A stretch of DNA of 64,000 nt from Psychrobacter sp. JCM 18900 (GCF_904846625.1 NZ_CAJHBL010000004.1:310001-374000); one strand, 5' to 3'; positions 36,133 to 46,235 are shown, counted from the stretch's first letter. Numbers and translations are program-made. The notes: generated from the sequence alone by a model not told the origin.

Positions 36133-37218
36133 CTACTGCTCAGCTGGTGCACGTAATAACAGCCATAAAAACAGCACCGTACCAACCACACCAAAAATAG
36201 TGGCGACCGGCACTTCAAATGGATAGCGAATAGAGCGCCCGATAATATCGCATAGCAGCACGGCTGAAGCACCAAGTAGGGCCACTGCTGGCAAGCTGCG
36301 ACGCAACTTATCTCCCATTAGACGGCTCACAATGTTTGGCACGACCAGCCCAATAAAAGGAATCATGCCCACAGTCACGACCACGACAGCGCTCATCATG
36401 GCTACCATACCTACGCCAATCCAAGTGACTTGACGCTTACTGATACCCAAGTTTAAGGCGATATTGTCACCCAAACCGACGATGGTCAGCTTGTCAGCAA
36501 TAATATAGGCCAGCACACACAGTCCACCCGTGAGCCACAGCAGCTCATAGCGCCCTGCCAATACGCCCGAAAAATCCCCAAATTGCCAAACACTCAGCAT
36601 CTGTAGCGATTCAGTTTGATAGGCGATAAAGGTAGTAACTGCTTCGATAATGCCACCGAAAACAATGCCAATCAATGGAATCATCAAAAAATCAGTGGGC
36701 GGAATACGATGAATGAGCAGCATAAATAGCATCATGCCAAAAACGGCAGCGATGGTTGCTACGCCCATTTTGACAATGAGCGCACTGGCAGGGAACAGTA
36801 AACTGACCACTAGCAAACCAAGTGCAGCGCTCTGAGTTGCACCAACCATAGACGGCTCTACAAAGCGGTTTTTTAGCACTACTTGGATAATCATGCCAGC
36901 CACTGCCATTGCAATGCCAGTCAAGATAATGGCGATGGTACGCGGTATGCGGCTCACCAATAGCAATGAGCTATCGGAGTTGGCACTCTGAGTCAGAAGA
37001 CTCTGCAAGATACCTGACCACGAAAAGTCAGCCACCCCAATAGATAAGCTCAATAACACCAAAAGCCCCATAAGAATGAGGCTTGCTGTATTGATGAACC
37101 ACGGTGGTATGACAGTACGTCGATGTAACGCATTGCCAGTACCGCTTTGCCAGCTTGACGCTGATGGAGCAGTACTGGATTTGAGCCTAGCATGAGTACG
37201 GTGTGAAAATAACGACAT
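36133..37218 (-). CDS. Iron-siderophore ABC transporter permease (FatD/VctD type)
   Basis: A 361-residue FecCD-family permease. Marks: VSRIPRTIAIILTGIAMAVA near residue 88, the coupling segment VVLKNRFVEPSMVGATQSAA near 113, and IPFIGLVVPNIVSRLMGD near residue 285. A basic, Ser-rich N-terminus of about 40 residues precedes the first membrane segment. It lies between the binding-protein gene (81 bases upstream) and the partner permease (96 bases downstream). Confidence 0.9.
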   Translation of the reverse strand: MSLFSHRTHARLKSSTAPSASSWQSGTGNALHRRTVIPPWFINTASLILMGLLVLLSLSIGVADFSWSGILQSLLTQSANSDSSLLLVSRIPRTIAIILTGIAMAVAGMIIQVVLKNRFVEPSMVGATQSAALGLLVVSLLFPASALIVKMGVATIAAVFGMMLFMLLIHRIPPTDFLMIPLIGIVFGGIIEAVTTFIAYQTESLQMLSVWQFGDFSGVLAGRYELLWLTGGLCVLAYIIADKLTIVGLGDNIALNLGISKRQVTWIGVGMVAMMSAVVVVTVGMIPFIGLVVPNIVSRLMGDKLRRSLPAVALLGASAVLLCDIIGRSIRYPFEVPVATIFGVVGTVLFLWLLLRAPAEQ

Positions 37219-37299
37219 AATCTCTACTGGCTTAAAAATGAGCAGGGTTAACGGTAATAATACTTACTTGTGCAACAATCGCTTTTATCACCAACGAGG

Positions 37300-38352
37300 T
37301 TATTTAGCGTTAGTAAAAGCATCTTTGATCGTCGTTAGATCCTGCATCCACTGGTAGTAGCCGCCAAATGCTAAGTAAGAATCTGGGCTAAGATAAACCA
37401 CTTGCTGCTTGCTCCATGCATTGCTCTGGGCAACTAATGGATTGTCTAATACGGCCTTGGCACCAATACCGTCTTCACCAATTGCAGCACTACGGTCGAT
37501 GACAAACAACCAATCAGGATTGGCTTTTTGGATATATTCAAACGATATGGGCTGACCATGAGGCGCATCGGCAATTTTGTCATCTGCCATTGGTACACCT
37601 AACACAGTATGGATAAAACCATAGCGAGACTTGTCACCATAGGCTGACATTTTGTTGCCATTGACCATGACGACTAGGCCAGTGCCTTTATTTTCTTTTG
37701 TTAGATTCTTGGTCTCAGTGATGAGTCCATCGATGTTCTGTTGTAGCTTAGCGGCTTGATCGCTTTTACCGAACAATGCACCTAGATCATGCAGGCGCTG
37801 CTTGCTTGACTCATAGATATTGGCTGTATCAATACTCATGTCCAATGTCGGCGCGATACTTGATAGCTCGTCGTATTTTTCTGCCATGCGTGAACCGACC
37901 AAAATAGCTTGCGGCTGCATTGCATTTAACGCTTCAAGATCTGGCTCAAACACAGTACCTACCGATTTTGGATCAGGTTGCGTCTCTGAGTGTAGATTCT
38001 TTAGTAGTAGACCACCAGGCATACCATCAACTGCTACATCTAGCGCCGCCAAGTCTTGCATCAATGTCATGTCATAGACGACAAGTGGCGATGGGTTCAT
38101 GGCCAGCTCAACATCACCTTTTACGGTATTGACCATGATTTTCTCAGCAGATACAGCGTCGTTATTAGCAACGTTCTGTGATTCATCAGCCGTTGGGTTT
38201 TCGGTTTTGGCATCTGCTGGCTCAGAGTCATTAGATTCAGGCGAGCTACATCCTGCCACTACGGTAGCTAACAAAGCTGTCATGGCAGCAGTCAATAATG
38301 GACGTTTGAAAAAAGAGGCGGTAGATCTGCTAGATAATAAAGGTGTCGGCAT
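37300..38352 (-). CDS. Siderophore ABC transporter substrate-binding lipoprotein (FatB/CeuE/VctP-like)
   Basis: A 350-residue class III binding protein. The signal peptide ends at the lipobox VVAGCSS (Cys about 35), followed by an acidic Asp/Glu/Asn linker of about 40 residues. The binding domain shows VVYDMTLMQDLAALD, a FEPDLEALNAMQPQAILVG segment and the late NPDWLFVIDRSAAIG motif typical of catecholate-type siderophore binders. The exact siderophore is unknown; no biosynthesis genes are in the window, so the ligand may be made by other species. It leads the operon. Confidence 0.9.
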   Translation of the reverse strand: MPTPLLSSRSTASFFKRPLLTAAMTALLATVVAGCSSPESNDSEPADAKTENPTADESQNVANNDAVSAEKIMVNTVKGDVELAMNPSPLVVYDMTLMQDLAALDVAVDGMPGGLLLKNLHSETQPDPKSVGTVFEPDLEALNAMQPQAILVGSRMAEKYDELSSIAPTLDMSIDTANIYESSKQRLHDLGALFGKSDQAAKLQQNIDGLITETKNLTKENKGTGLVVMVNGNKMSAYGDKSRYGFIHTVLGVPMADDKIADAPHGQPISFEYIQKANPDWLFVIDRSAAIGEDGIGAKAVLDNPLVAQSNAWSKQQVVYLSPDSYLAFGGYYQWMQDLTTIKDAFTNAK

Positions 38353-38473
38353 AATGAACTCGGTCTATCAAAAAATGTTTAAGCAATTGTCTAAAATAAT
38401 TGCAAATGAATGATGCTAAAAATATTAAGTCTGAAAGATGCTTGAGATAAAAAGCATAAAATAAATAGTCTAC

Positions 38474-38649
38474 TTAGGGCGTGTCCTCAATTCAAACGAG
38501 TATCCTCTAAATGGGCTAAAAACAGCTAAATTTTGCCAAACATCGTCAAATAGTTGGTCAATATCTCGATATTATCTGCACTATTTTCCTCGTTTGACGA
38601 CAATTTATCTCATTTTTATCACCATTTTTAAAATGAAGACACGCCCTAG
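38474..38649. mobile_element. 176-bp MITE-like element, copy 3 (inverted)
   Basis: Reverse orientation relative to copies 1, 2 and 4, but the same length and sequence. It separates the siderophore binding-protein gene from the Fur-like site at 38736-38758. Confidence 0.85.
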
Positions 38650-38735
38650 TACCACTCACTAATTTTTTATACGAATAGTTTTTATAAAATAGTATGAGTA
38701 GACAAGGCAGACGTTATACTAAAGTAGTTGAGACT

Positions 38736-38758
38736 CATTATCAATATAAATGATAATG
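38736..38758. promoter_or_regulatory. Fur-box-like inverted repeat
   Basis: CATTATCA and TGATAATG arms are perfect inverted copies around a 7-base spacer, close to the Fur consensus. It could serve the leftward siderophore operon. Confidence 0.6.
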
Positions 38759-38942
38759 GTTTTTATTAACAGTAATTGTTATATTAAACGCAACGTATCA
38801 TTTGATAAAAATATAAGTTTCATAGTAGTGAAATCTAGAAGTAAGGTATGTTCATAGAAATGAGCGATGCGATAGGTAAAACTACTAAGCAATGTCACGT
38901 GTCAGAGATGTATTAAATAGCAAAAATATTATAAATTATTAT

Positions 38943-38962
38943 TGATAATAATTATCGTTTGC
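38943..38962. promoter_or_regulatory. Fur-box-like site upstream of tonB
   Basis: TGATAATAATTATCGTTTGC contains the perfect palindrome GATAATAATTATC. It lies about 50 bases upstream of the tonB start. Confidence 0.65.
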
Positions 38963-39009
38963 ATTATTATCTACGCCATTCTACTCTGAGTAATAAACAT
39001 TAGGCTGTT

Positions 39010-39969
39010 ATGAGTTCAACGGATTTAGACGCGCCACCACTTAAGTCGTTATTGCTAGCTATTGTTGCAGTCTTAGGACTCCATGTGCTTGCCGCAATTG
39101 CACTAGTGGCAATAAAAACGCCTGAACTCAAACCTGAGCCAAAAAAAGAGATGTCACCGCTTGAGATAAAGTTTGTGTCATTACCGGCAAAAACGGTCTC
39201 AACTGAAGTAGAAAAACAAACAGTCACAGCCAAAAAAGAAGTACCGCCTGAGGTACAAGTTCAGCCAGCGCCGCAACCTGAACCAAAGCCTAAAGAGGCG
39301 GTTAGACAACCAACAGAGACACCCGTAAAGCCAAAAGAGCCTGTTGTAAAAAATACAGAGCCGAAAGTGACGCCTGTGATAGCGTCAGAAAAGCCTCGTC
39401 CTGATACCAGTCAAAAAGTAGCCTCAAAAGAGCCGCTACCGAAACCAAGGATTGATAATTCAGCAGCTGAAGCACAACGTCAAGCAGCTGCCCAAGCTGA
39501 ATCAGAGCGTCAAGCCAGAAAAGCTGAGCAAGAGGCGCAAGCTAGGGCAGAGCAAGAAGCCAAAAGAGTCGCTGATGCCAAAGCTGCCGCTCAAGCGAAG
39601 GCTGCCGCAGAGGCCGCCGCTGCACAAGCAAGAGCTGAGGCGGAAGCAGCAGCTGCTTTAGCACAGAGTAATGAGCCTGTGAGCTTTACTGCTAGCTCAG
39701 CCAACTGGGCATCTGCGCCAAAATTTAGTTTTCCTGAGCGCGCCGCACGTAGGGCCCGTTCTGGTGATACGCTCAATATTGTCTTGGTATTACGAGTCAA
39801 CAAGCAAGGCGGTATTGATAACGTGCGCGTTGCTCAATCATCAGGTAATCCGCTAGTAGACAAAGAAGCCAGACGTCAAGTGCGATCTGGCAAGTTCAAA
39901 CCCTTTACTAAGAATGGCGTACCCGTGGTGGGTGATGTGACCCTACCGATCAGTTACGCGGTTCCTTGA
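39010..39969 (+). CDS. tonB: TonB energy-transducing protein
   Basis: A 319-residue periplasm-spanning protein. An N-terminal membrane segment lies at about residues 12-34; then a long Pro/Lys/Glu region (about 40-150), an Ala/Glu/Gln-rich helix (about 150-220) more like TolA, and the TonB C-terminal domain (about 235-319) with FPERAARRARSGD, VRVAQSSGNPLVDKEA and a VPVVGDVTLPISY ending. It transmits proton-motive force from ExbB/ExbD to TonB-dependent receptors such as the one at 30053. It heads the tonB-exbB-exbD set and has a Fur-like site upstream. Confidence 0.9.
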   Translation: MSSTDLDAPPLKSLLLAIVAVLGLHVLAAIALVAIKTPELKPEPKKEMSPLEIKFVSLPAKTVSTEVEKQTVTAKKEVPPEVQVQPAPQPEPKPKEAVRQPTETPVKPKEPVVKNTEPKVTPVIASEKPRPDTSQKVASKEPLPKPRIDNSAAEAQRQAAAQAESERQARKAEQEAQARAEQEAKRVADAKAAAQAKAAAEAAAAQARAEAEAAAALAQSNEPVSFTASSANWASAPKFSFPERAARRARSGDTLNIVLVLRVNKQGGIDNVRVAQSSGNPLVDKEARRQVRSGKFKPFTKNGVPVVGDVTLPISYAVP

Positions 39970-40077
39970 TAGCTCATACTTTATAACAACGTATTTATTG
40001 ATAATCTTTCATTATAAAACTAAACATGATATTTACCTCAGTATCATGTAATGGCATTACACATTAAGGAGTCTGAC

Positions 40078-40767
40078 ATGGACTTTATGCAATACTGGCA
40101 GATCAGTGACATGGTGACAAAAACGTTGTTCTTTTTGTTGCTTGCGTTATCTATTCTCTCTTGGGTGACAGGTATCGTCCGCGTATTGCAAAGCCGTAAA
40201 CTGGCGACCAATGTAGCAGATGATTTGAGTCAGCAATTACAAGCCAGGCAGTCTGACTTGGCTGGTTCTGATGCTGCCACACGCCGTTTGGTGACTGAGC
40301 AGACTTTGCTCAAGCATATCGGTCGCTATCGCTTTGCTAGTGAGCGCGGTCTGCCGATTCTTGGTACGACGGCAGCGATTGCACCGTTCATTGGCTTGTT
40401 TGGTACGGTATGGGGTATTTTCCATGCATTACACAACATCGGTATGAGTGGTCAGGCAGGATTGGGGCAGGTTGCAGGGCCAGTGGGTGAAGCACTGATT
40501 ATGACAGGTCTTGGTATTGCAGTAGCGATTCCAGCCGTGGTGTTTTACAACCTTGCAGTACGTATCAATCGTCGCATAATGTATCAAGCCAACGACAGAG
40601 CGCATGATTTATTGGCGCAATCAACGGGTCTTGTGGATACTACCAAGGTAACTGCAAGCAATGCTGCTAGCGCCTCTCAAGTGCATGCTGCACCAAGCAG
40701 TCGTTCAACGACGAGCGAGACTCAGCATACCAGTAATTACAGTAATTCTGTGCCAAAGCAGCTATAG
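40078..40767 (+). CDS. exbB: Biopolymer transport protein ExbB (MotA/TolQ/ExbB family)
   Basis: The preferred start gives 229 residues (MDFMQYWQISD) because AAGGAG lies 6 bases ahead; an in-frame start at 40051 lacks this. Three membrane segments are visible (about residues 15-35, 100-125 and 140-170). The family signature is TTAAIAPFIGLFGTVWGIF followed by GEALIMTGLGIAVAIPAVVFYN. A Ser/Thr/Ala-rich tail of about 45 residues follows the last helix. With ExbD it forms the proton channel that drives TonB. Confidence 0.92.
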   Translation: MDFMQYWQISDMVTKTLFFLLLALSILSWVTGIVRVLQSRKLATNVADDLSQQLQARQSDLAGSDAATRRLVTEQTLLKHIGRYRFASERGLPILGTTAAIAPFIGLFGTVWGIFHALHNIGMSGQAGLGQVAGPVGEALIMTGLGIAVAIPAVVFYNLAVRINRRIMYQANDRAHDLLAQSTGLVDTTKVTASNAASASQVHAAPSSRSTTSETQHTSNYSNSVPKQL

Positions 40768-40784
40768 ACAATATCAATTCTACA

Positions 40785-40874
40785 GATACTGATTCTGATT
40801 CTGATTCTGATTCTGTAAACGTTAGGTCCGTAAACATTAAGGCTGCAAGCGCTAGGTCTGTAAAGGCTCAAACG
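40785..40874. repeat. 6-base and 15-base tandem repeats in the exbB-exbD spacer
   Basis: GATTCT is repeated four times (40791-40814), preceded by a GATACT variant. Four imperfect 15-base units follow (starting GTAAACGTTAGGTCC at 40815). Confidence 0.7.
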
Positions 40875-40941
40875 ACAAGTCGACAAACCGTCAAAAAGCG
40901 GCTTGGCTGTGTGAAAATAACCAAAAGCATTGAGAGTAACT

Positions 40942-41343
40942 ATGGCATTTCAATTGGGTGATGATGACGTACGAAGCATGGATGAGATGAACCTCATTCC
41001 GCTTATCGATATCATGCTGGTATTGATGATTATATTTTTATTGACAGCGACCGTGTTGAATCCGACAGTGCCTTTAGATTTGCCAGAGACTAGTGCCGCG
41101 CTCAATGAAACGCCGCCAGAAGCGATTCAAGTCAGCATTGATAAAGACGCGGGGATATTCTGGGATAGTGACCCAATCAGCATGGAAGAGTTAGAGACAC
41201 GCTTGCAGCAACAAGGCGCGACTGGTAAGAACCCAGCGGTACAGTTACGTGCGGATAAAGAAGGCAAGTACGATACGGTTGCTCAAGTCTTAGCAGCGGC
41301 AAGTAATGCTGGATTGACTAAAATCACATTTGTGAATGAGTAG
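40942..41343 (+). CDS. exbD: Biopolymer transport protein ExbD
   Basis: A 133-residue ExbD/TolR-family protein starting MAFQLGDDD, with GAGAG ahead of the ATG. One membrane segment lies at about residues 20-40 with the conserved proton-carrying Asp in NLIPLIDIMLVLMIIFL. The periplasmic domain has VQVSIDKDAGIFWDS-like strands and the VQLRADKEGKYDTV segment typical of the family. It completes the energy-coupling complex with ExbB and TonB; the gap to exbB is 174 bases and carries repeats. Confidence 0.92.
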   Translation: MAFQLGDDDVRSMDEMNLIPLIDIMLVLMIIFLLTATVLNPTVPLDLPETSAALNETPPEAIQVSIDKDAGIFWDSDPISMEELETRLQQQGATGKNPAVQLRADKEGKYDTVAQVLAAASNAGLTKITFVNE

Positions 41344-41516
41344 CTTAGTAGCTAGATATTGAATAACTTAAGCACTGAATAACTTAAGCACTGTGAGTCA
41401 GTGCTAGTAGCTTTGACTCTATATTAGAAAACTGGCTAGATAAATCAATAGCCCAACCAGTAAAACAACCAGCACCGCTATAATAAAAACAATTAAAATA
41501 ATAAAATTTTCTCCAA

Positions 41517-41570
41517 CCTCATTAACTACTTAAACCTCAAATTAAGTCGTTAGTGAGGTTTTCTTTTTTT
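41517..41570 (+). terminator. Terminator-like hairpin after exbD
   Basis: CCTCATTAAC pairs with GTTAGTGAGG (one wobble) around a 20-base loop, followed by TTTTCTTTTTTT. It lies between the convergent exbD and DUF2799 genes. Confidence 0.6.
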
Positions 41571-42108
41571 ACCAGCCATAGCCAAACGGACGATAGCCGT
41601 AACCGAAGCCTGCATGTCTGTAGCCAAATGGGTAAGGTGAGCGTAAGTAGTCGAGATCGCGCTGACGAATATAGTAGTAGCGTCCTTGGGAGTAGGCTTC
41701 TTCTAACTTCTCAATACCTTCTAACGGACAGACAGGTTGCCAGTCATAGCCTTCGCGACCGAGCTTATAAGCGTTAAGTTCGGTACAGTAGTTTTTGAGA
41801 CCTTGTTGACGGCCTTGTTCCCATTGGATACGGTTAGGACTAGCTCCGCCAACACTGGCGCAGCTATTGGCATAGTGACCGAAGTAAGCACCTGAACGAC
41901 CTTGTGAGCCATCAGCATAGCCAACTTCTTGCCAGTTACTGCTTTGACATTGCTGCGGGGTTAGGCTCTGAGTCGTGGCACAGCCTGATAATGTCAGTAC
42001 GACCGCGCCAAGTAGCGATAGGCTCATGCCTGTTTTGCTCATGACTTTACTCATCAGCTTGTGAGCGTGATAAGCGCCCGATGAGTTTGACTCAATAAGA
42101 TAATTCAT
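41569..42108 (-). CDS. DUF2799-family lipoprotein
   Basis: A 179-residue protein, or 161 if started at the internal ATG at 42054. A lipoprotein signal ends at the lipobox LSGC (Cys about 43 in the long form). The DUF2799 domain follows: CQSSNWQEVGYADGSQG, then repeated Gly-Tyr motifs, NYCTELNAYKLGREGYDW and the PVCP segment. The tail is Tyr/Gly/Phe-rich. Function unknown; family members are found in gamma-proteobacterial envelopes. The first ATG has a CAGG element 7 bases ahead. Confidence 0.78.
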   Translation of the reverse strand: MNYLIESNSSGAYHAHKLMSKVMSKTGMSLSLLGAVVLTLSGCATTQSLTPQQCQSSNWQEVGYADGSQGRSGAYFGHYANSCASVGGASPNRIQWEQGRQQGLKNYCTELNAYKLGREGYDWQPVCPLEGIEKLEEAYSQGRYYYIRQRDLDYLRSPYPFGYRHAGFGYGYRPFGYGW

Positions 42109-42464
42109 AATAAACCTGCGCGCGTTTAAAATTATGGTTTATCATAGCACTTTTTTGCGCTGACCACTTTTCGTATCTGGTTTTTATAGCGTACTGCGAT
42201 CGGTAAGTTTGTATACGCTAAATAGTTGATTTTATAGTATAACTAGCGAAACTATAATATGCTTTAAAAGCACTTGCTGTACCGTGATTGGACGACAACG
42301 CTTGATTTTTAATGGTTCGTGCTCATTATAAGCCCTTACATATGGTTGTTTATTATCGTGCTAACTGCAATCTGCACGTAATATTTACAAATAACGGTTC
42401 ATTAGCGATATTTGTCGCTATATCTCTTAGTATCTTTTTCATTTAGTCAAAAGGCCAGACCATC
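42109..42464. other. Divergent intergenic region, DUF2799 gene to 42465
   Basis: 356 AT-rich bases with a small TATAGT / ACTATA inverted repeat near 42236-42256. No gene is supported. Confidence 0.5.
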
Positions 42465-43061
42465 ATGGGAACATTGATTGGCGTTATCATTGTACTATTC
42501 GTATTAGGGAGTATGATGGCGCTCAAACCGAACGGTATCGATCAGCGTTTGGATAAGCTGCGTATGACCGCGCGTCGTCTACAGCTCAATCCAAAGCTCG
42601 TTTCGTGCCCTGATTGGATCAAAGGCCGTGACAATGAGTATGGCCGCGGTATGCTTGGACAGTACTGCCTGATATTTGAAGACACTAAACTGCCGCATAC
42701 TCGTTATCAAGTGATTGATGGACAGTGGCGACCAGACAGCAGTTTTGTCGATACCAGTACAGATGATAAGACGCTTACTATTCCCAGTGCGATTCGTTCT
42801 AGTCAAATCAGCAATAATCCAGTAGTCAAAAAGACTGATTTTAGCTTGGATCAAGTGCCGTTAGAGCTACCAGTAAGTATCGAACCGTTTGTTAAAGGTC
42901 TATTGACCAAGGCCAATAGCATTATTATTTATTGGGAAGATATTGCTTATGTACGTCCAGCGTCCAACCCAACGTATCATCAAAAACGGATCGAAGCAGA
43001 CTTATTAGTGCTCAAAGAAAACCTTGAGAAATGGGCGCTACAGATGCAAAAACCAGCATAA
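42465..43061 (+). CDS. Hypothetical protein with N-terminal membrane anchor
   Basis: A 198-residue protein: residues 3-20 are one hydrophobic segment (LIGVIIVLFVLGSMMAL) followed by a basic, helical stretch (QRLDKLRMTARRLQL) and a soluble domain of about 150 residues. Two Cys (about residues 47 and 66) and a WEDIAYVRP segment near residue 168 stand out. I do not recognise the family. It lies upstream of topA in the same direction but 268 bases away, so co-transcription is uncertain. Confidence 0.7.
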   Translation: MGTLIGVIIVLFVLGSMMALKPNGIDQRLDKLRMTARRLQLNPKLVSCPDWIKGRDNEYGRGMLGQYCLIFEDTKLPHTRYQVIDGQWRPDSSFVDTSTDDKTLTIPSAIRSSQISNNPVVKKTDFSLDQVPLELPVSIEPFVKGLLTKANSIIIYWEDIAYVRPASNPTYHQKRIEADLLVLKENLEKWALQMQKPA

Positions 43062-43329
43062 ACCTAGTAAAGCGTTTTTTCGTCTCCATTAAAGGGCAAT
43101 ATGCAAGCGGTTTGTCATATTCAAATTATTTAAAGTTGACAGTTTAACGCTTAGCAGTGTAACGTCTTTATAACTATATCTTTATTTTATGGTTATTATT
43201 TGTTTTATAACCTTTTTTATCAGCAGCGATTATTACTATAAATAGCTGAACCGTGGTCAAGCCATGAGTATCCGCTTCCATAAATTGCCGTGCTGCTGAA
43301 TTTAACCTTACTTTTAATTTACTTATATT

Positions 43330-46011
43330 ATGGTGTCGTCAAACATGGCAAAAACCACAACCAAAAAAAGTCCAGCACCAGCTGCGGACAGCCCAAAGGG
43401 TAAGTCTTTGGTGATTGTAGAATCACCAGCCAAGGCAAAAACGATTAATAAATACCTTGGTGATGACTTTATCGTACGCTCAAGTATCGGTCACGTCCGT
43501 GATTTGCCGGTCAGTGCGAGCAAAAGCGCAAAGAAAGCAACGACCGCTAAAAAAGATGACAGTCTGACCAAAGAAGAGAAAGCGCAACAAGCACTGGTGC
43601 GCCGCATGGGTGTAGATCCAGAGCATGATTGGGCAGCAGTCTACGAAGTATTACCAAACAAAACCAAAGTCATCAAAGAGCTTAAAGCACTAGCCAAAGA
43701 CGCTGACAAAATCTATCTAGCAACGGATATGGATAGAGAAGGGGAAGCGATCGCTTGGCATTTAAAAGAAGTCATCGGTGGCCCTGATAGCAAGTATCAA
43801 CGTGTGGTCTTTAACGAGATTACCAAGTCAGCTATCCAAAGTGCGTTTAAACAGCCTTCGAAATTAGACATTGACCGCGTGAACGCACAGCAAGCCCGTC
43901 GCTTCTTGGACCGTGTCGTTGGCTTTATGGTATCGCCACTATTATGGCAAAAGATTGCCCGTGGACTGTCGGCAGGCCGTGTACAGTCAGTCGCTATGCG
44001 TTTGGTCGTTGAGCGTGAGCATGAGATTCGCGCGTTCATTCCAGAAGAGTACTGGCAGATTCATGCGGACACGCACATCGCCAATGGCAAAGCCAAAAAA
44101 ACCTCAGACGCTGAGCAAATCGGTATACGCTTAGAGGCGACCAAACAAGGTGGCAAAACCCTAAAGCTTGGTAATAAAGAGCAAACCGATAAAGTCTTAG
44201 AGATACTCAAAGCAAGCGATTTTATTGTTAAAGAGCGTGAAGAAAAACCAACGCAATCACGCCCAAGCGCGCCATTTATTACTTCGACCTTGCAGCAGGC
44301 TGCTAGCACGCGCTTAGGATTCTCTGTTAAGAAAACCATGATCTTAGCGCAGCGTCTATATGAAGCGGGTCATATTACTTATATGCGTACCGATTCGACA
44401 TTCTTATCAGGCGACGCACTTGCTGCTGTCCGTGGTCATATCGAAGACAGCTATGGTGCAAAATATGTACCAGAAAAACCAAATTTCTATGGTAACAAGC
44501 AAGGCGCACAAGAAGCGCATGAAGCGATTCGTCCTTCTAATGTCAATATGAAATCAACACAGCTCAAAGGTGTTGAGCGTGATGCGATACGTCTATACGA
44601 GCTAATCTGGCGTCAATTTGTGGCGTGTCAGATGTTACCTGCCAAATATCTATCAGTGAACCTGTTTGTAGGCGCAGATGATATCGAGCTAAAAGCCCGC
44701 GGTCGTACCATGGTATTTGATGGCTACACAAGAGTCATGCCACCAGCCAAAACTGATGATACCTTACTCCCTGATGTTAAAAAAGGCGATAAGTTAAACC
44801 TAGATAAGCTAGATCCAAGTCAGCACTTTACTAAGCCTGCGCCTCGCTATACTGAAGCAAGCCTAGTAAAAGAGCTTGAGAAAAAAGGCATCGGTCGTCC
44901 ATCGACGTATGCTTCAATTATCTCAACCATTCAAGATCGCGGCTATGTGAAGCTTGAGAATAAGCGTCTGTTTGCCGAAAAAATGGGTGATATCGTTACT
45001 GATAGATTGACAGCTAGCTTTCCAGATTTAATGGATTATACCTTTACTGCTGCGTTAGAGGACAAGCTCGATCATGTGGCAGAAGGTGATCAAGATTGGA
45101 AAGATGTGCTTGATAATTTCTATGGCGAGTTTAAAACCACTCTAGAGCGTGCCAAAGAAAAAGACGGCATGCGTCCAAACGATCCGACCGATGTACCAGA
45201 TGTTCACTGTGATATCTGTGATCGTCCGATGCAGCTGCGCACAGGCTCAACAGGTGTATTCTTAGGTTGTACTGGTTATAACTTACCGCCAAAAGAGCGC
45301 TGTAAAGGCACCAAAAATCTAATGCCAGTCGAAGCATTCGCCAATCTAGATGATGCGGAAGGTGATGACGAAGCGGCAGAAGTTAAAGATTTGATGGAGA
45401 AAAAACGCTGTCCGAAATGTGGCACGGCGATGAATGGTTACATCGTAGATGGTGGCCTCAAACTACACATTTGCGGTAACAACCCTGATTGCGATGGTTA
45501 TATCCTAGAGGAAGGTAAGTTTGAAGTTCCTGGCTCAGATGCACCAACTATTGACTGTAACAAGTGCGATGGGCAGATGGAGCTTAAGACAGGACGCTTT
45601 GGCCCGTACTTTGCTTGTCAGAAATGTGATAACACGCGCAAGGTGCTAAAAACAGGCGAAGCAGCGCCGCCGCGTATGGATCCAATCCATCTTCCAGAGC
45701 TAAAGTCGACCAAGCATGATGATTATTTCATTTTGCGTGAAGGGGCAGCTGGGATGTTCTTAGCAGCGTCTAAGTTTCCAAAAGTGCGTGAGACACGTCC
45801 GCCGAAGCTGGCTGAGCTACGAGAAATCAAAGATAAAATGGAAGATAAGTTTCAGTATCTGTTTGCAGGGCCAGATGAAGATCCTGAAGGTAACCCAACC
45901 ATATTGCGCTGGTCGCGTAAGAAAAAAGAGCAGTACATCGGCTCTGAGAAAAACGGTAAGGCCACACGTTGGGGTGTTTACTGGCGTAAAGGTGAATGGG
46001 TAGAGGAGTAA
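43330..46011 (+). CDS. topA: DNA topoisomerase I
   Basis: An 893-residue type IA topoisomerase that relaxes negative supercoils. Seen: the Toprim domain ([17 protein letters not shown] near residue 28, then [16 protein letters not shown] near 134), the active-site Tyr in [10 protein letters not shown] (about 354), [16 protein letters not shown] [16 protein letters not shown], and C-terminal Zn-ribbon repeats with Cys pairs ([29 protein letters not shown]). The first ATG and one 15 bases later (MAKTTTKK) are both possible; neither has a clear ribosome-binding site. Confidence 0.95.
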   Translation: MVSSNMAKTTTKKSPAPAADSPKGKSLVIVESPAKAKTINKYLGDDFIVRSSIGHVRDLPVSASKSAKKATTAKKDDSLTKEEKAQQALVRRMGVDPEHDWAAVYEVLPNKTKVIKELKALAKDADKIYLATDMDREGEAIAWHLKEVIGGPDSKYQRVVFNEITKSAIQSAFKQPSKLDIDRVNAQQARRFLDRVVGFMVSPLLWQKIARGLSAGRVQSVAMRLVVEREHEIRAFIPEEYWQIHADTHIANGKAKKTSDAEQIGIRLEATKQGGKTLKLGNKEQTDKVLEILKASDFIVKEREEKPTQSRPSAPFITSTLQQAASTRLGFSVKKTMILAQRLYEAGHITYMRTDSTFLSGDALAAVRGHIEDSYGAKYVPEKPNFYGNKQGAQEAHEAIRPSNVNMKSTQLKGVERDAIRLYELIWRQFVACQMLPAKYLSVNLFVGADDIELKARGRTMVFDGYTRVMPPAKTDDTLLPDVKKGDKLNLDKLDPSQHFTKPAPRYTEASLVKELEKKGIGRPSTYASIISTIQDRGYVKLENKRLFAEKMGDIVTDRLTASFPDLMDYTFTAALEDKLDHVAEGDQDWKDVLDNFYGEFKTTLERAKEKDGMRPNDPTDVPDVHCDICDRPMQLRTGSTGVFLGCTGYNLPPKERCKGTKNLMPVEAFANLDDAEGDDEAAEVKDLMEKKRCPKCGTAMNGYIVDGGLKLHICGNNPDCDGYILEEGKFEVPGSDAPTIDCNKCDGQMELKTGRFGPYFACQKCDNTRKVLKTGEAAPPRMDPIHLPELKSTKHDDYFILREGAAGMFLAASKFPKVRETRPPKLAELREIKDKMEDKFQYLFAGPDEDPEGNPTILRWSRKKKEQYIGSEKNGKATRWGVYWRKGEWVEE

Positions 46012-46026
46012 CTATTGTTAAATCCA

Positions 46027-46122
46027 ATATAGTGCTTTTATAGCGTCAGACTCATTTAATGTACTACAGGTACAATTTGCATTGGTCTTTCTTGTATTGG
46101 CTTAAACAAACCTAATAGTTAC
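46027..46122. repeat. Diverged copy of the ~105-bp repeat (copy D)
   Basis: Shares GCGTCAGACTC, TTAATGTAC and TTTGCATTGGTCTTTCTTGTA with the copy at 54300-54365, and in looser form with copy A. Confidence 0.45.
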
Positions 46123-46132
46123 TTCCAATAAA

Positions 46133-46163
46133 AAACCCTCTTATAATTTAAGAGGGTTTTTTT
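46133..46163 (+). terminator. Rho-independent terminator after topA
   Basis: Stem AAACCCTCTT / AAGAGGGTTT with a 7-base loop and seven T. Confidence 0.85.
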
Positions 46164-46235
46164 GTGCTTATAATATTTCTTTTAAGCCATTTCTATGTTT
46201 TCAGACTTAGCCTAAGTCCATAGGTTTGGACAGTA

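Larger units (their letters stand above)
38353..39009. other. Divergent iron-control region between the siderophore operon and tonB
   Basis: This 657-base gap holds a 176-bp MITE copy and two Fur-box-like palindromes, described separately. No coding frame is supported. Confidence 0.6.

Noticed and set aside
41419..41510. A minus-strand frame encoding about 30 very hydrophobic residues after the DUF2799 gene
   Set aside because: No ATG, GTG or TTG start is available before the hydrophobic stretch, and it lies beyond a terminator-like hairpin.
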